From Thiocystis violacea (GTDB lineage: Bacteria > Pseudomonadota > Gammaproteobacteria > Chromatiales > Chromatiaceae), in the NCBI RefSeq assembly GCF_016583565.1, contig NZ_NRRF01000002.1, positions 62,001 to 126,000 on the forward strand: a DNA stretch of 64,000 nt. Reading direction: 5' to 3'. Below, piece by piece: positions 38,366-47,039 of this stretch (position 1 is its first letter; every line of letters starts with the position of its first letter). The translations under genes and the position numbers were made by a program. A model generated the notes under the pieces. That model had not been told where the DNA came from, did no database searches, and saw only the letters and a program-made list of their open reading frames with translations.

Positions 38366-39634
38366 TTGGGGCGCGCTCTGATCATTGCGAAAGGCTCGTT
38401 CGGCGACATCATCCCGATGTATGCCATCGCCAAAGAGCTCAGGGGCCGAGGGCATCGGGTGCTCTTCGCCACCCAGGCTCGCCATCTTCATGCCGCACAC
38501 AGCCTTGGTCTGGACGTGGCGCGGATTGATCGATGCGACGATCTGTCGTCGAGCTCAAAGGCGCGTTCGTCACGTTTCCTTCCATGGATTTCGAACGATG
38601 CCCTTGGGGGGACGCGGCGCTCCTTCCAGGCCGAGCTGGAGGTGCTGATGCCCCTGGCGCGCACTTCGGATGTCGTCATCGGGAATCAACTCGCGATTTC
38701 GGGGCCACTGGTCGCGGGATCTCGGGGGTGTCCATGGATTTACTGTGCCGTCTCTCCTCTTGGTCTGGCCTCTCAAGACAATCCCTGCCTTTTTCCCCTG
38801 ATTCATCGACTGCAACGACCGTTCATTGGAAACGCATTGGTTGACGCTTGCAGTCTGGCCTTGGTTCGCGGTTACAGCTCGCTTTTCAGCTCCTTCGTGG
38901 CGCGGGCTCAAGTCCGGTTGGGGCTCAGGCATCTTGGGCATCCGCGGTTCGCGGGATTGTTCTCGCGAGAGCTGAACCTGATTCTCACGTCTCCCCGCCT
39001 ATTCGGTCGGCTTCCAGTCTCTCCACCGCATGCCGTGGTTACGGGCTGGACCTGGTTGGAACCCTGGTTCCTTCGCGATTCGGAGAAAGAGAAACGCGCG
39101 CTAGCCTTCATGCAAGGCGGCAGTCCTCCGTTGCTCTATGCGCTGGGGGGGAACGCCCGCTCTAGACCGGGCAGCTTCTTTCAAGAAAGCCTGAAGGCGA
39201 GTCGCAGGCTTGGGATGCGGACCTTGATCGTGGCTTCGAGCCGATTTCACGCGGCGATTCCCGCGTCCGCCGATGTCTGTGTGACGTCCTACCTGCCTTA
39301 CTCGCTCCTTTTTCCGCATGTCCTTGCCGTGGTTCATTCGGGTGGGATCGGCACCATTGGTTGGTCAATCAGATGCAACCGGCCATCCTTGTTGGTTCCC
39401 GGCGCGGATGACCAGTTCGACAACAGCTTCCGCGCAATGCGCGGCGGCCTGGCTCAGGTATTACCACGGCGAGGCTATCGTGCTTCGGCGGTTGCCAGCG
39501 CCTTGGAAACCGTGCTGGGTGATGACGCAATGGCTGCGCGCTTGCGCAAGGCGTCGACTGAGGTCGCGCAGGAGGATGGGGCGGTCGTTGCCTGCGATCA
39601 TATCGAGCAGTTCCTGTCACGCAGATCGCGATGA
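38366..39634 (+). CDS. GT1-type glycosyltransferase (UGT/MGT-like)
   Basis: 422 residues, GT-B fold. The N-terminal domain starts ALIIAKGSFGDIIPMYAIAKEL (acceptor side, with a Gly-rich loop). The C-terminal donor-binding signature is VVHSGGIGTIGWSIRCNRPS then LVPGADDQFDN, as in UDP-sugar glycosyltransferases for lipids, sterols or secondary metabolites. TTG 38366 is used as start because GGGAGG lies 5 nt before it and no in-frame ATG precedes the conserved core. Base composition is closer to the chromosome than that of the sulfotransferase-like gene before it. Acceptor unknown. Confidence 0.8.
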   Translation: MGRALIIAKGSFGDIIPMYAIAKELRGRGHRVLFATQARHLHAAHSLGLDVARIDRCDDLSSSSKARSSRFLPWISNDALGGTRRSFQAELEVLMPLARTSDVVIGNQLAISGPLVAGSRGCPWIYCAVSPLGLASQDNPCLFPLIHRLQRPFIGNALVDACSLALVRGYSSLFSSFVARAQVRLGLRHLGHPRFAGLFSRELNLILTSPRLFGRLPVSPPHAVVTGWTWLEPWFLRDSEKEKRALAFMQGGSPPLLYALGGNARSRPGSFFQESLKASRRLGMRTLIVASSRFHAAIPASADVCVTSYLPYSLLFPHVLAVVHSGGIGTIGWSIRCNRPSLLVPGADDQFDNSFRAMRGGLAQVLPRRGYRASAVASALETVLGDDAMAARLRKASTEVAQEDGAVVACDHIEQFLSRRSR

Positions 39635-39764
39635 AGCGTGGCGCGGCAGATAGAGCCCGTGCCGCGCCTCAAGCCTGGGAAGCGACGGTCTTGCGTTCCC
39701 GCGTGCTCACTGCGATCCCTCTGACAGCCTAGCCGGCGCGACTGGGGCGGTTTGCCTCTTCGGC

Positions 39765-40178
39765 TTACGTCTGACGCAAGACCGCGGCAGATGCCGGATC
39801 CATGACGTGCAGGTGCACACGCTCATCGGTCCGAGCCCTGAGTGCCTGGAAGGCGCTCTGGAGCGCGGCGCTTGCGTCTTCGTCGGCTTGCCTCAAGACG
39901 ATGGCTAACCGCAGGCGGTTCATGTGCATCCGATCGCGCTCCGTCAGCCCGGCCGAGACCCACTGCGGCAGCTTCGCAAGCGCGTCATGCGCATCGTCCG
40001 CCTCGGCCAGATAGACCAGCAGTCGCCCGCCGATCGCAAGGCGTTGCGCGATGCCGGCCGCGCGCGAAGTCTCGGAAGGCGCATCGTCGACCTGCTCGAA
40101 GACCTCGGCTGGGCAGGTGCAGCCGAGGCGATCCCGCACGAAGCGCTCGAGTTCGGGCGTGGCCGGTCGGACTGACAT
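39765..40178 (-). CDS. Hypothetical protein downstream of the PIN-PhoH gene
   Basis: 137 residues, no signal peptide or membrane helix. It has a CXC near the start (RLGCTCPAEVFEQV) followed by helices and alternating strands. The stop of the PhoH-type gene is 6 bp upstream, so the two are probably co-transcribed. Family not recognised; conserved cysteines could bind a metal, but this is only a guess. Confidence 0.6.
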   Translation of the reverse strand: MSVRPATPELERFVRDRLGCTCPAEVFEQVDDAPSETSRAAGIAQRLAIGGRLLVYLAEADDAHDALAKLPQWVSAGLTERDRMHMNRLRLAIVLRQADEDASAALQSAFQALRARTDERVHLHVMDPASAAVLRQT

Positions 40179-40184
40179 GCGACC

Positions 40185-41603
40185 TTAAAGCTCCTGGGAG
40201 GCGAAGTCCGCCAGCCGCGAGCGCTCGCCGCGCATCAGGGTGATGTGACCGCTGTGTGGCCAGTGCTTGAAGCGATCCACGACATAGGTCAGGCCGGAGG
40301 TCGTCTCCGTCAGATAGGGCGTGTCGATCTGGCTGATGTTGCCCAGGCAGACGAACTTGGTGCCTGGGCCGGCGCGGGTGATGAGGGTCTTCATCTGCTT
40401 GGCGGTCAGGTTCTGGGCCTCGTCCAGGATGATGTACTTGTTGAGGAAGGTCCGGCCGCGCATGAAGTTGAGCGAGGAGATGCGGATGCGGCTGCGGATG
40501 AGGTCGTTGGTCGCGGCGCGGCCCCATTCGCCGCCTTCGGGCTGGGTCAGGACTTCGAGGTTGTCCATGAGCGCGCCCATCCAGGGGGTCATCTTCTCTT
40601 CCTCGGTTCCTGGCAGGAAGCCGATGTCCTCGCCGACCGGGACGGTGACCCGCGTCATGATGATCTCGCGATAGAGAGTGCGGTCGAGCACCTGCGCCAG
40701 GCCGGCGGCCAGGGCGAGCAGGGTCTTGCCCGTGCCGGCGGAGCCGAGCAGGGTGACGAAGTCCAGCTCCGGATTCATGAGCATGTTGAGCGCGAAGTTC
40801 TGCTCGCGGTTGCGTGCGCTGATGCCCCAGACGTTGTGGCGGGATTGGCGATAGTCGTCCACCAGCTCGATGACGGCCTCGGTCTCCGAGCGCTTCTCGC
40901 GCACCATGGCCTCGAAGGCGCCATCCTCGCCCAGGGCAACGCATTGGGCTGGATACCAGTCGGCGATGTCGGGTCCCGCGACGCGATAGAAGGTCCGGCC
41001 TTCTTCTTTCCAGGCGTCGATGGTCTTTTCGTGGTGCTCCCAGAAGTCCTCCGGCAGCACCTCCAGGCCCGTGTAGAGCAGTGCGGCGTCATCCAGGACC
41101 TGGTCGTTGGAGTAGTCCTCGGCCGGGATCCCGAGCACGGCCGCCTTGATGCGCAGGTTGATGTCCTTGGAGACGATGATGACCTGGCGGTCTGTGTGGG
41201 TTTCACGCAGTGCCTGGACGGTGCCGAGGATGTTGTTGTCCGGGATGGTGCCGGGGAGCGATGCCGGCAGCTTGAGCGCAAGCAGCTCGGTCTGGAAAAA
41301 GAGGCGCCCGGCCGCCGGCAGCACGATACCGCCGCCGTTCGCTGAGGTCGGACCGAGCGGCAGGCCCGCGTCGATTTCCTCCTTGTTGGCGTTGCTCATC
41401 AATTGATCGAGGAAGCGGCTGACCTGGCGGACGTTGCGCGCGACCTCGGACATGCCTTTCTTGGCTCGATCCAGCTCCTCGAGCACGACCATCGGGAGGA
41501 AGATGTCATGCTCCTGGAAGCGGAACAGGGCGGTCGGGTCGTGCATCAGCACGTTGGTGTCGAGGACGAAGAGGCAGGGCTTGTCGTTTTCGCGTTTGAT
41601 CAT
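40185..41603 (-). CDS. PIN-domain / PhoH ATPase fusion protein
   Basis: 472 residues. An N-terminal PIN nuclease domain (LFVLDTNVLMHDP at about 10-22, with further acidic residues IIVSKDINLR near 145) is joined to a C-terminal PhoH P-loop ATPase (LLGSAGTGKTLLALAAG, about 285-301; ILDEAQNLT). PhoH2-type proteins of this layout have RNA-unwinding and ribonuclease activity in mycobacteria; that activity is inferred here. All catalytic Asp and Walker residues are visible. Same strand as bcp upstream. Confidence 0.9.
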   Translation of the reverse strand: MIKRENDKPCLFVLDTNVLMHDPTALFRFQEHDIFLPMVVLEELDRAKKGMSEVARNVRQVSRFLDQLMSNANKEEIDAGLPLGPTSANGGGIVLPAAGRLFFQTELLALKLPASLPGTIPDNNILGTVQALRETHTDRQVIIVSKDINLRIKAAVLGIPAEDYSNDQVLDDAALLYTGLEVLPEDFWEHHEKTIDAWKEEGRTFYRVAGPDIADWYPAQCVALGEDGAFEAMVREKRSETEAVIELVDDYRQSRHNVWGISARNREQNFALNMLMNPELDFVTLLGSAGTGKTLLALAAGLAQVLDRTLYREIIMTRVTVPVGEDIGFLPGTEEEKMTPWMGALMDNLEVLTQPEGGEWGRAATNDLIRSRIRISSLNFMRGRTFLNKYIILDEAQNLTAKQMKTLITRAGPGTKFVCLGNISQIDTPYLTETTSGLTYVVDRFKHWPHSGHITLMRGERSRLADFASQEL

Positions 41604-41709
41604 GGGTTTGGGGACCGAGGTGTCCGTGCCGCGCGGGCTGGCTGAGGTGGAGTGTCCGGGGGTCGGTGAGCCGGCGTTGCGCCGGCTGATCGGCGGGCTG
41701 CCGCCGCGG

Positions 41710-42183
41710 CTAGTCGGCGCTCAGCGCCTGCGCGGCCGCCAGCACCTCATCGACATGGCCCTTCACCTTGACGCCGCGCCACTCCTGGCGCAGGACGCCC
41801 TGGGCATCGATCAGGAAGGTGCTGCGCTCGACGCCCAGGCTTTCCTTGCCATACATCTTCTTGAGCTTGATGACGTCGAAGGCCTTGCACAGGGCTTCGT
41901 CCTTGTCTGACAGTAGGTCGAAGGGGAAGTCCTGCTTGGTCTTGAAGTTTTCCTGGGCCTTGATCCCGTCGCGCGAGGCGCCCAGCACGACCGTGTTGGC
42001 CGCGGTGAAGGCATCGGTCGCGTCGCGGAAGTCCTGGCCTTCTTGCGTGCATCCTGGCGTGCTGGCCTTGGGATAGAAGTAGAGCACCAGGTTCTTGCCT
42101 CGATAGTCCGAGAGCTGAATGTGCTTGTCTCCGGTGGCGGCTAGTGCGATGTCGGGAATGGTCTCGCCGGTCTTGAGTGTCAT
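41710..42183 (-). CDS. bcp: Thiol peroxidase of the Bcp/PrxQ family
   Basis: 157-residue thioredoxin-fold peroxiredoxin that reduces peroxides in the cytosol. The peroxidatic Cys is in YFYPKASTPGCTQEGQDF. The Cys five residues later, used for resolution in many PrxQ proteins, is absent, so it is either 1-Cys or uses the later Cys in DEALCKAF. ATG 42183 is preferred because GGAG is 9 nt upstream; ATG 42189 is too close. Follows gcvR as in enterics. Confidence 0.92.
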   Translation of the reverse strand: MTLKTGETIPDIALAATGDKHIQLSDYRGKNLVLYFYPKASTPGCTQEGQDFRDATDAFTAANTVVLGASRDGIKAQENFKTKQDFPFDLLSDKDEALCKAFDVIKLKKMYGKESLGVERSTFLIDAQGVLRQEWRGVKVKGHVDEVLAAAQALSAD

Positions 42184-42291
42184 GGTCATTGACTCCGAAT
42201 GTCGAGAGTTGTGCGCTCAGGCAGGCTGCGCTGTTGCCTGCTCCAAGGTGGGGATGACCAGGGTCTGTCCAAAAAAGACCGGCGAGTTGGC

Positions 42292-42831
42292 TCAGCCTTT
42301 CAGCGGCTCCAGTACGGCATCGAGATTGAGGCCGTCGCAGTAGTCCATGAACTCCTCGCGCAGTCCGGCAATATGCACATCCGCCGGGATGCCGACCGTC
42401 ATGTGCACGGCGAACATGGGCGTGCCGGTATGGGCCGCGGCATAGGTGCTGGTAGCCATGTCCTCGATATTGATGCTGCGCTCGGCAAAGAAGCCCGCCA
42501 GGTTGTTGACGATGCCTGGATGGTCCATGGAGACGACGTCGATGGCATAGGGCAGCAGGTTACGGCCGCTGGCGCGTTCGCCGGTGCGCTTGGAGATGAT
42601 CGTCATGCCGAGTTGGCGTTCGAGCTCCGGAAGCCCGTTTTCGATCTTCGCGAGGGTGTTCCACTTGCCCTCGACAAGGAGCATCGCCGCGAACTCTCCA
42701 CCCAGGACCGTCATGCGGCTGTCCTCGATATTGCAGTCGTGCTCCAGCACGGCCTTGGAGAGCTGATTGACGATGCCTGGATGGTCTTCACCCAGGGCCG
42801 AGATCACGAGATAGGTCTTCTGCCTGGTCAT
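42292..42831 (-). CDS. gcvR: Glycine cleavage system repressor-like ACT protein (GcvR)
   Basis: 179 residues with two ACT domains (about 6-75 and 90-172), each with the amino-acid-binding loop start (SALGEDHPGIVNQL and VSMDHPGIVNNL). In E. coli GcvR binds GcvA and, in response to glycine, represses gcvTHP. ATG 42831 was chosen, with AAGGA adjacent; the frame upstream is not conserved in character. The neighbouring bcp gene downstream (109 bp) gives the usual gcvR-bcp pair. Confidence 0.88.
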   Translation of the reverse strand: MTRQKTYLVISALGEDHPGIVNQLSKAVLEHDCNIEDSRMTVLGGEFAAMLLVEGKWNTLAKIENGLPELERQLGMTIISKRTGERASGRNLLPYAIDVVSMDHPGIVNNLAGFFAERSINIEDMATSTYAAAHTGTPMFAVHMTVGIPADVHIAGLREEFMDYCDGLNLDAVLEPLKG

Positions 42832-42941
42832 GTCCTTGCCGATGGTCGGAGGTGTGAGTGTCTGTGTAATTGGCGCCCGAGTGTAGCATGGGGGGGGCTG
42901 CAACCATACGGGGCGCTAGCGCGGTCGGGAGCTCGCGGTCG

Positions 42942-43499
42942 TCAGGTTTCAGTGGTCTTGCTGTCGCCGCGCGGGGCGTGCAATGGGTACCAGGTTTCAT
43001 CCCGGGTCGGCGCGAGCAGGTCCCGGCGCAGCTGCTTGAGCGTCTCGAGGGTGCGGTTGCCGCCGGATGTCGCGAAAGGATCCTCCTGCTCGATGGCGTC
43101 GCCCAGCTCGGCGTCGATCTGATCGGGTTCTTCGCCGGCTTCCATGCGTCGGATCGCCTCGGACATGGCGTCCCCCGGTTTGAGTCCACTGGCCTGGAAG
43201 AGCTTGCGCATGGCCAGCGCGGCCTGCTTCGGGTCGTCTTCGTCGAGGTTTTCCAACTCGCCGCTCATGGAGGCGAGGGCGTTCATCAGTTGCTCCTCAT
43301 CCATGCCGGCTGGCAGCGAATCGTCTGCGCTCTCGCCCCCCTCCGCCCGGCCGGAGCTGATGGCGAAAAGGCTTGCCTGACGGTCGAGCTCGGCGCGTCC
43401 GCAGCGCGGGCATGCGGGATGGGTCAGGGTGTCGACCCGGCGTGAGAAGAAGCTGTAGATGGTGTGGCAATCCCGGCAGTAGAACTCGTAGACGGGCAT
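42942..43499 (-). CDS. FmdB-type zinc-ribbon protein
   Basis: 185 residues. An N-terminal zinc ribbon with Cys8, Cys11, Cys30 and Cys33 (MPVYEFYCRDC, PACPRCG) matches the FmdB regulatory-protein family. The remaining 140 residues are acidic and helical (for example AGMDEEQLMNALASMSGEL) and unlike the short FmdB proteins of 70-110 residues. Function unknown; FmdB family members have been proposed as regulators of amidase or formamidase genes. Confidence 0.78.
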   Translation of the reverse strand: MPVYEFYCRDCHTIYSFFSRRVDTLTHPACPRCGRAELDRQASLFAISSGRAEGGESADDSLPAGMDEEQLMNALASMSGELENLDEDDPKQAALAMRKLFQASGLKPGDAMSEAIRRMEAGEEPDQIDAELGDAIEQEDPFATSGGNRTLETLKQLRRDLLAPTRDETWYPLHAPRGDSKTTET

Positions 43500-43548
43500 C
43501 TGGATAACCTCGACTTGGATGCGGGCGAAATTCTATCGTCTCTTTTGA

Positions 43549-43562
43549 GGTGTCAGGTGTCA
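43549..43562. repeat. Heptamer GGTGTCA, two copies
   Basis: Two adjacent copies of GGTGTCA, the reverse complement of the TGACACC unit in the larger array at 45642-45683. It lies in the spacer between the PKHD dioxygenase stop and the FmdB-like gene start. Confidence 0.55.
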
Positions 43563-43586
43563 GGGCTGCGGAGCGCTTCCGGGCCT

Positions 43587-44261
43587 TCAGAGATCGCTCC
43601 ACATCCTGAGCAGATTCGCGTAGGAGCGGTCGACATGGCCCGTCGTCTCGCTGCCTGGCGCCTCCTTGAGCAGGTGCTCGCGCGCCAGGTTCAACTCATA
43701 GAGCAGCTCCCGCTTGGCCGGATCGCGCACATAGCTCTGGATCCAGGTGAGCGCGACCAGGCGCTCTCCGGATTGGACTTCGGCGACCTGGTGGAGGCTC
43801 GCGGAGGGGTAGATGACCGCGTGACCGGCCGGGAGCTTGACGCGTTGCTCGCCGAAAGGGGTCCGCACGACGAGCTCGCCGCCCGCATAGGCCTCGGGTG
43901 GATTCAGGAAGATGGTCATGGACACATCGGTCCGAAAGCGTGGCCCCGTCGAGCCCATGATCGGGTCATCCACGTGGTCGCCATAGGCCATGCCCTTGGT
44001 GTAGCGCGCGAAGATGGGATCCGCGACCCGATGGGGAAGGGCGCCGAAGCGGAAGGTCGGATGGTGCCCCAAACTTGCCATCAGAATGCGGATCAGGCGC
44101 TGCATGCGTTCGGGGTCGGGCTGCAGCTCTTGGTTGTGCTTGACGCGGGCGGCGGCGAAGCCCGCGGAGAGCGTGCCGTCGACGAAGGTGGCGTTGGCGA
44201 GCGTTTCGTGGATCTTTTGCAGCTGGGCGGCGTTGAGGAGCTCGGGGATGGTCAAGAGCAT
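43587..44261 (-). CDS. PKHD-type Fe(II)/2-oxoglutarate dioxygenase (YbiX/PiuC family)
   Basis: 224 residues. The Fe(II)-binding triad is His96, Asp98 (GDHVDDPIMG) and His157 (SASLHQVAEV), with Arg167 for 2-oxoglutarate. This family is often linked to iron uptake (PiuC), but no TonB receptor is adjacent. ATG 44261 was chosen over 44273 because GAGG lies 6 nt upstream and MLLTIPELL matches the usual N-terminus. The 246 bp between it and the next gene hold nothing recognisable. Confidence 0.88.
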   Translation of the reverse strand: MLLTIPELLNAAQLQKIHETLANATFVDGTLSAGFAAARVKHNQELQPDPERMQRLIRILMASLGHHPTFRFGALPHRVADPIFARYTKGMAYGDHVDDPIMGSTGPRFRTDVSMTIFLNPPEAYAGGELVVRTPFGEQRVKLPAGHAVIYPSASLHQVAEVQSGERLVALTWIQSYVRDPAKRELLYELNLAREHLLKEAPGSETTGHVDRSYANLLRMWSDL

Positions 44262-44507
44262 CGCGGGCCTCATGTTGGCTGGAGTGGCAGTCAGTGGGTC
44301 TTATGGCCAAGATTCGCCGTTTCGTTGGGGCTCGTGCCTTGGCCCAACCTTTGGACATCCGTTGTGATCACGCGCTGAGTCGATTCCGAGCTTGGCAGGG
44401 CGAGCCCCAGCATTGGAGAATCGGGATCGACCCGCGCGGGCCGAGACCCATGAAGACCGGGCGTACATCCTCATGACCCGCAACACCCTGATGAAGAGAG
44501 GCGCACC

Positions 44508-45086
44508 ATGATTCTGAAAGCTATGATCGATGATCACGTCTACCAGCTCAATGTCCCAGATGCCTTGCTCTCTCAGGCGCGCGACTACTTCGATCGACTG
44601 GATCTGGACATGGATGCAGGCTGGCAGATGAGTCGTGAGTGGGTGAGCAAGCCGGATCGTCTGCAACGCTGCCAGATCGTCGCCGATAAGCTGCTGACGG
44701 CGTTGGAGTCCGAGAATGAGAAGCTTGGGCTGCTCATGGCGGGCTATATCCTCGCCCGTCTGCCAGGCGTTGAGTCGGTCGAGCTGGACGTTCAGGGCGA
44801 GATTCAGAACAACAACTTCACCATCGCCGAGGCGCTGACGCCTGCGCCAGAGGCTCCGCAGGCCAGCGCGGGTGGCATGAGCAAGCTCGACGCCATGGAG
44901 CAGGCAGGCAAGGACGTGACCAACGTCTTCAAGGTGGGGCGCGGCTATCGTTTCTCGGTGTTCGATCATGCGGCCGGCAGCTGGCAAGATGCTCCGCTTG
45001 CCGCGACGCAGGAGGAGGCGGCGCGTCTGCGTCAGCAGGCTTTCAAGGCGCGCTATGAAGCGCTGCTTGGCCAAAGGCGTCACTGA
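44508..45086 (+). CDS. Hypothetical cytosolic protein
   Basis: 192 residues, acidic, with no signal peptide. It begins with a short beta segment (MILKAMIDDHVYQLNVPDALL) and a helix, has an Ala/Pro linker (about 113-123) and ends in a small domain with GYRFSVFDHAAGSW and a basic helix. GAGAGG 6 nt before ATG 44508 is a good ribosome site. No family recognised. Confidence 0.65.
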   Translation: MILKAMIDDHVYQLNVPDALLSQARDYFDRLDLDMDAGWQMSREWVSKPDRLQRCQIVADKLLTALESENEKLGLLMAGYILARLPGVESVELDVQGEIQNNNFTIAEALTPAPEAPQASAGGMSKLDAMEQAGKDVTNVFKVGRGYRFSVFDHAAGSWQDAPLAATQEEAARLRQQAFKARYEALLGQRRH

Positions 45087-45212
45087 GCGGGAGTGGCGGT
45101 CGCGCTGCGGTCAGGGTGCTGGGGGCGGAGGTCGGTCGTCCTGAATAACCGGGCCGCCCGGAGAGGGCGGCGCGGGTCGTTCGGCGGATTGGCTGTCGTT
45201 GTCTGTGCTGGT

Positions 45213-45419
45213 TTAGTTGTCTTTGTTGGTATTGATGTTGAGCGGGATGTAAGCGAGGCACACGCCAAGGACGGCAGTGGCCAGCACGATGAGGCCGGCA
45301 ACGGTCAAGACGATCTTCATGGTCACGGAAGACACCATGAGGCCGGCAAGAATGAGCACGCCAGCGGCGGCGAGGCGGATGTTCTTGTCCATCGGGCCAA
45401 CGTTTTTGGTTAGGGCCAT
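45213..45419 (-). CDS. DUF2892 (YgaP-like) two-helix membrane protein
   Basis: 68 residues: MALTKNVGPMDKNIRLAAAG, then two membrane helices (about 14-32 and 36-56). The N-terminal NVGPMDKNIRL pattern is the DUF2892 signature. These domains occur alone or fused to rhodanese domains (YgaP) and may aid sulfur or inner-membrane functions. Short stand-alone gene starting at ATG 45419. Confidence 0.85.
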   Translation of the reverse strand: MALTKNVGPMDKNIRLAAAGVLILAGLMVSSVTMKIVLTVAGLIVLATAVLGVCLAYIPLNINTNKDN

Positions 45420-45641
45420 AGCTTCAGTTCCTCGGTGGGGAGTCGGTACGAGAGGCGCGTGCATGCGCTCTCGCGTGGGTGCGACGGTGCGCCTGGTGGT
45501 TCCCTGCGACCGTCGATGCAGGGACGCGCGCATTATACGCACGGCCCTGTCGGAGGGGATTGCGATATCGTGGTCCGCGGTTACCGTTGTGGTTGCTCGG
45601 ATGACCGGCGATGTGGCCTCGATCGGCAGCTTGCGCGACAC

Positions 45642-45683
45642 TGACACCTGACACCTGACACCTGACACCTGACACCTGACACC
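45642..45683. repeat. Six perfect tandem heptamers TGACACC
   Basis: Exact sixfold repetition of TGACACC, ending about 37 bp before the GTG of the lipoprotein gene. Related heptamers lie at 3627-3647 and 43549-43562. The number of copies is likely to vary between strains, and the location could influence expression of the gene at 45721. Confidence 0.9.
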
Positions 45684-45720
45684 TGATGAAGACGATCGAT
45701 TCCAGAGGAGACCAAGCTCG

Positions 45721-46230
45721 GTGACGTACTTGCTTCTGCGAAGGATGGGCCGCCTGGGCCTCTGTCTGCTCCTTGGCTGGCTCGTTGCCGGCTGCTCGAA
45801 TCCTGGTGAGAACGTGCGGGTCAGACTCTGCAAGGATCTCGCGCGCGGCCTGCTCGATGATCCGGTGTCTCTGGTTTGGCGGGATGCCCGCATCGAGATG
45901 CGGCGATCCGAGCACTTGATCGTCGACCTCGGATTCGAGGTCGCCGATCCGGCAAGCGGGCGGGTCGAACCCATGCGGGCGGCCTGTTATTACCGCTACG
46001 ACGCCGTGGACGAAACGGCGCTGACCATGGCTGATCCAACGTCGGCCTATTCGACATCCCCCTACAGCCTGACGCTCAACGATCAGGTGATCACCAATCC
46101 ACGCCTCGCCCAGGCGATCAAGCAGGCGATGCTCAAGCAGGGTGGCGAGCTCCTGGACAGTGTGCAGCGCGGCCTGCAGAAGGCCGCGCAAGGCGTACAG
46201 GATCATCTCGGCGGGGCGCCGCAGCGCTGA
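45721..46230 (+). CDS. Hypothetical lipoprotein
   Basis: 169 residues. Signal peptide with lipobox LVAGCS (Cys about 25), then a mixed alpha/beta domain (residues 40-115), a Tyr/Ser-rich loop (MADPTSAYSTSPYSLTLN) and an amphipathic C-terminal helix (LAQAIKQAMLKQGGELLDSV). Start GTG 45721 is supported by GAGGAG 10 nt upstream; ATG 45745 is the alternative. Preceded by the TGACACC array. Function unknown. Confidence 0.7.
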   Translation: MTYLLLRRMGRLGLCLLLGWLVAGCSNPGENVRVRLCKDLARGLLDDPVSLVWRDARIEMRRSEHLIVDLGFEVADPASGRVEPMRAACYYRYDAVDETALTMADPTSAYSTSPYSLTLNDQVITNPRLAQAIKQAMLKQGGELLDSVQRGLQKAAQGVQDHLGGAPQR

Positions 46231-46346
46231 TTCGCGGGGCGACCTGGCTGTGCTGGACGGGGCGCTTTGCGGGGTCGCCGCTGAGTGGCCCGTCTTGAGA
46301 TCGACGTCCAGGGGCTTGGCGCGGCTGTGCGCGGCGGGCGGGCGCC

Positions 46347-46832
46347 TCAGTAGAGTGCGTGCGAGCGGTTGACGTATTTGGTCAGCTCCACGTGCTGCGC
46401 GTTCATCCGGCGCAGAATGTCCTGCCCGACCTTGACGATGTTCTGCATGACGCGATACACGAGCCAGGGATGCTCGGGCAGCAGCTGCTCGAAGGCCTCG
46501 CGCTCGAAGCTGCAGACCTGGGTCCGGCCCAGCGAGCGCAGGGTCGCGGTGTGGGGTTGCCCGCTGATGAACCCCATTTCGCCCGCCAAGTCCCCGGTGC
46601 GCAGTACATGGATGGTGGTGTAGTCGCCTTTGCCCAGCTCGCGCGTGACCGCGATCGCGCCCTCGGTGATGATGTGCAGGCTGTTGTCGATGTTGCCTTC
46701 CGAGATCAGCACCTCTTGGTCCGCCAGGCGCCGGCAGCAGGCGATGCCGGCGAGCGCCGTGACCTCTTCGTCGCTCAAGCTGGCGCTCAAGCTGGAGCGC
46801 CGCAGCGAAGCGAAGTCTTGCTCGATACTCAT
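46347..46832 (-). CDS. Single-domain cyclic-nucleotide-binding-like protein
   Basis: 161 residues consisting of one CRP-type cNMP-binding domain with no DNA-binding helix-turn-helix. The phosphate-binding cassette reads GDLAGEMGFISGQPHTATL (80-98): the conserved Glu is present at 85, but the Arg that contacts the cyclic phosphate is His94. It may bind a different ligand or none. GGAGG 6 nt before ATG 46832. It could act as a soluble sensor partner; no obvious target is adjacent. Confidence 0.8.
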   Translation of the reverse strand: MSIEQDFASLRRSSLSASLSDEEVTALAGIACCRRLADQEVLISEGNIDNSLHIITEGAIAVTRELGKGDYTTIHVLRTGDLAGEMGFISGQPHTATLRSLGRTQVCSFEREAFEQLLPEHPWLVYRVMQNIVKVGQDILRRMNAQHVELTKYVNRSHALY

Positions 46833-46990
46833 CGGAGTCCTCCAATATTCTAAATTAATGATTCAATCCTGAGTGTGATGCAGCCGAGATTGAAGGGCAA
46901 GTGTCGTGCGTCAGCAAGTGTAAAAAGATTTCCCATCGAGCTCGCTTGGCTCTATGATGGGCGATTCCCCAAATCCTGGGGTTACTCCTT

Positions 46991-47017
46991 GCCTCACCGC
47001 ATCGCGATGCGGGAGGC
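46991..47017 (+). promoter_or_regulatory. Hairpin in the rpsF leader (possible S6:S18 control element)
   Basis: A perfect 16-bp palindrome (46997-47012, CCGCATCGCGATGCGG) is extended by GCCT/AGGC-type outer pairs to 46991-47017, just 20 nt before the rpsF start. rpsF leaders of many bacteria carry an RNA that binds S6:S18 for feedback control, with a CCG-containing bulge. I cannot confirm that fold here; a simple regulatory hairpin is the safe reading. Confidence 0.45.
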
Positions 47018-47039
47018 TGTCAATCCGAAGGGAGCTTCA

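Noticed and set aside
45424-46845. 473-residue minus-strand frame across the lipoprotein gene and heptamer array
   Set aside because: It contains the translated heptamer repeat (CQVSGVR...) and Arg/Ala shadow sequence; the real genes there are on other frames.
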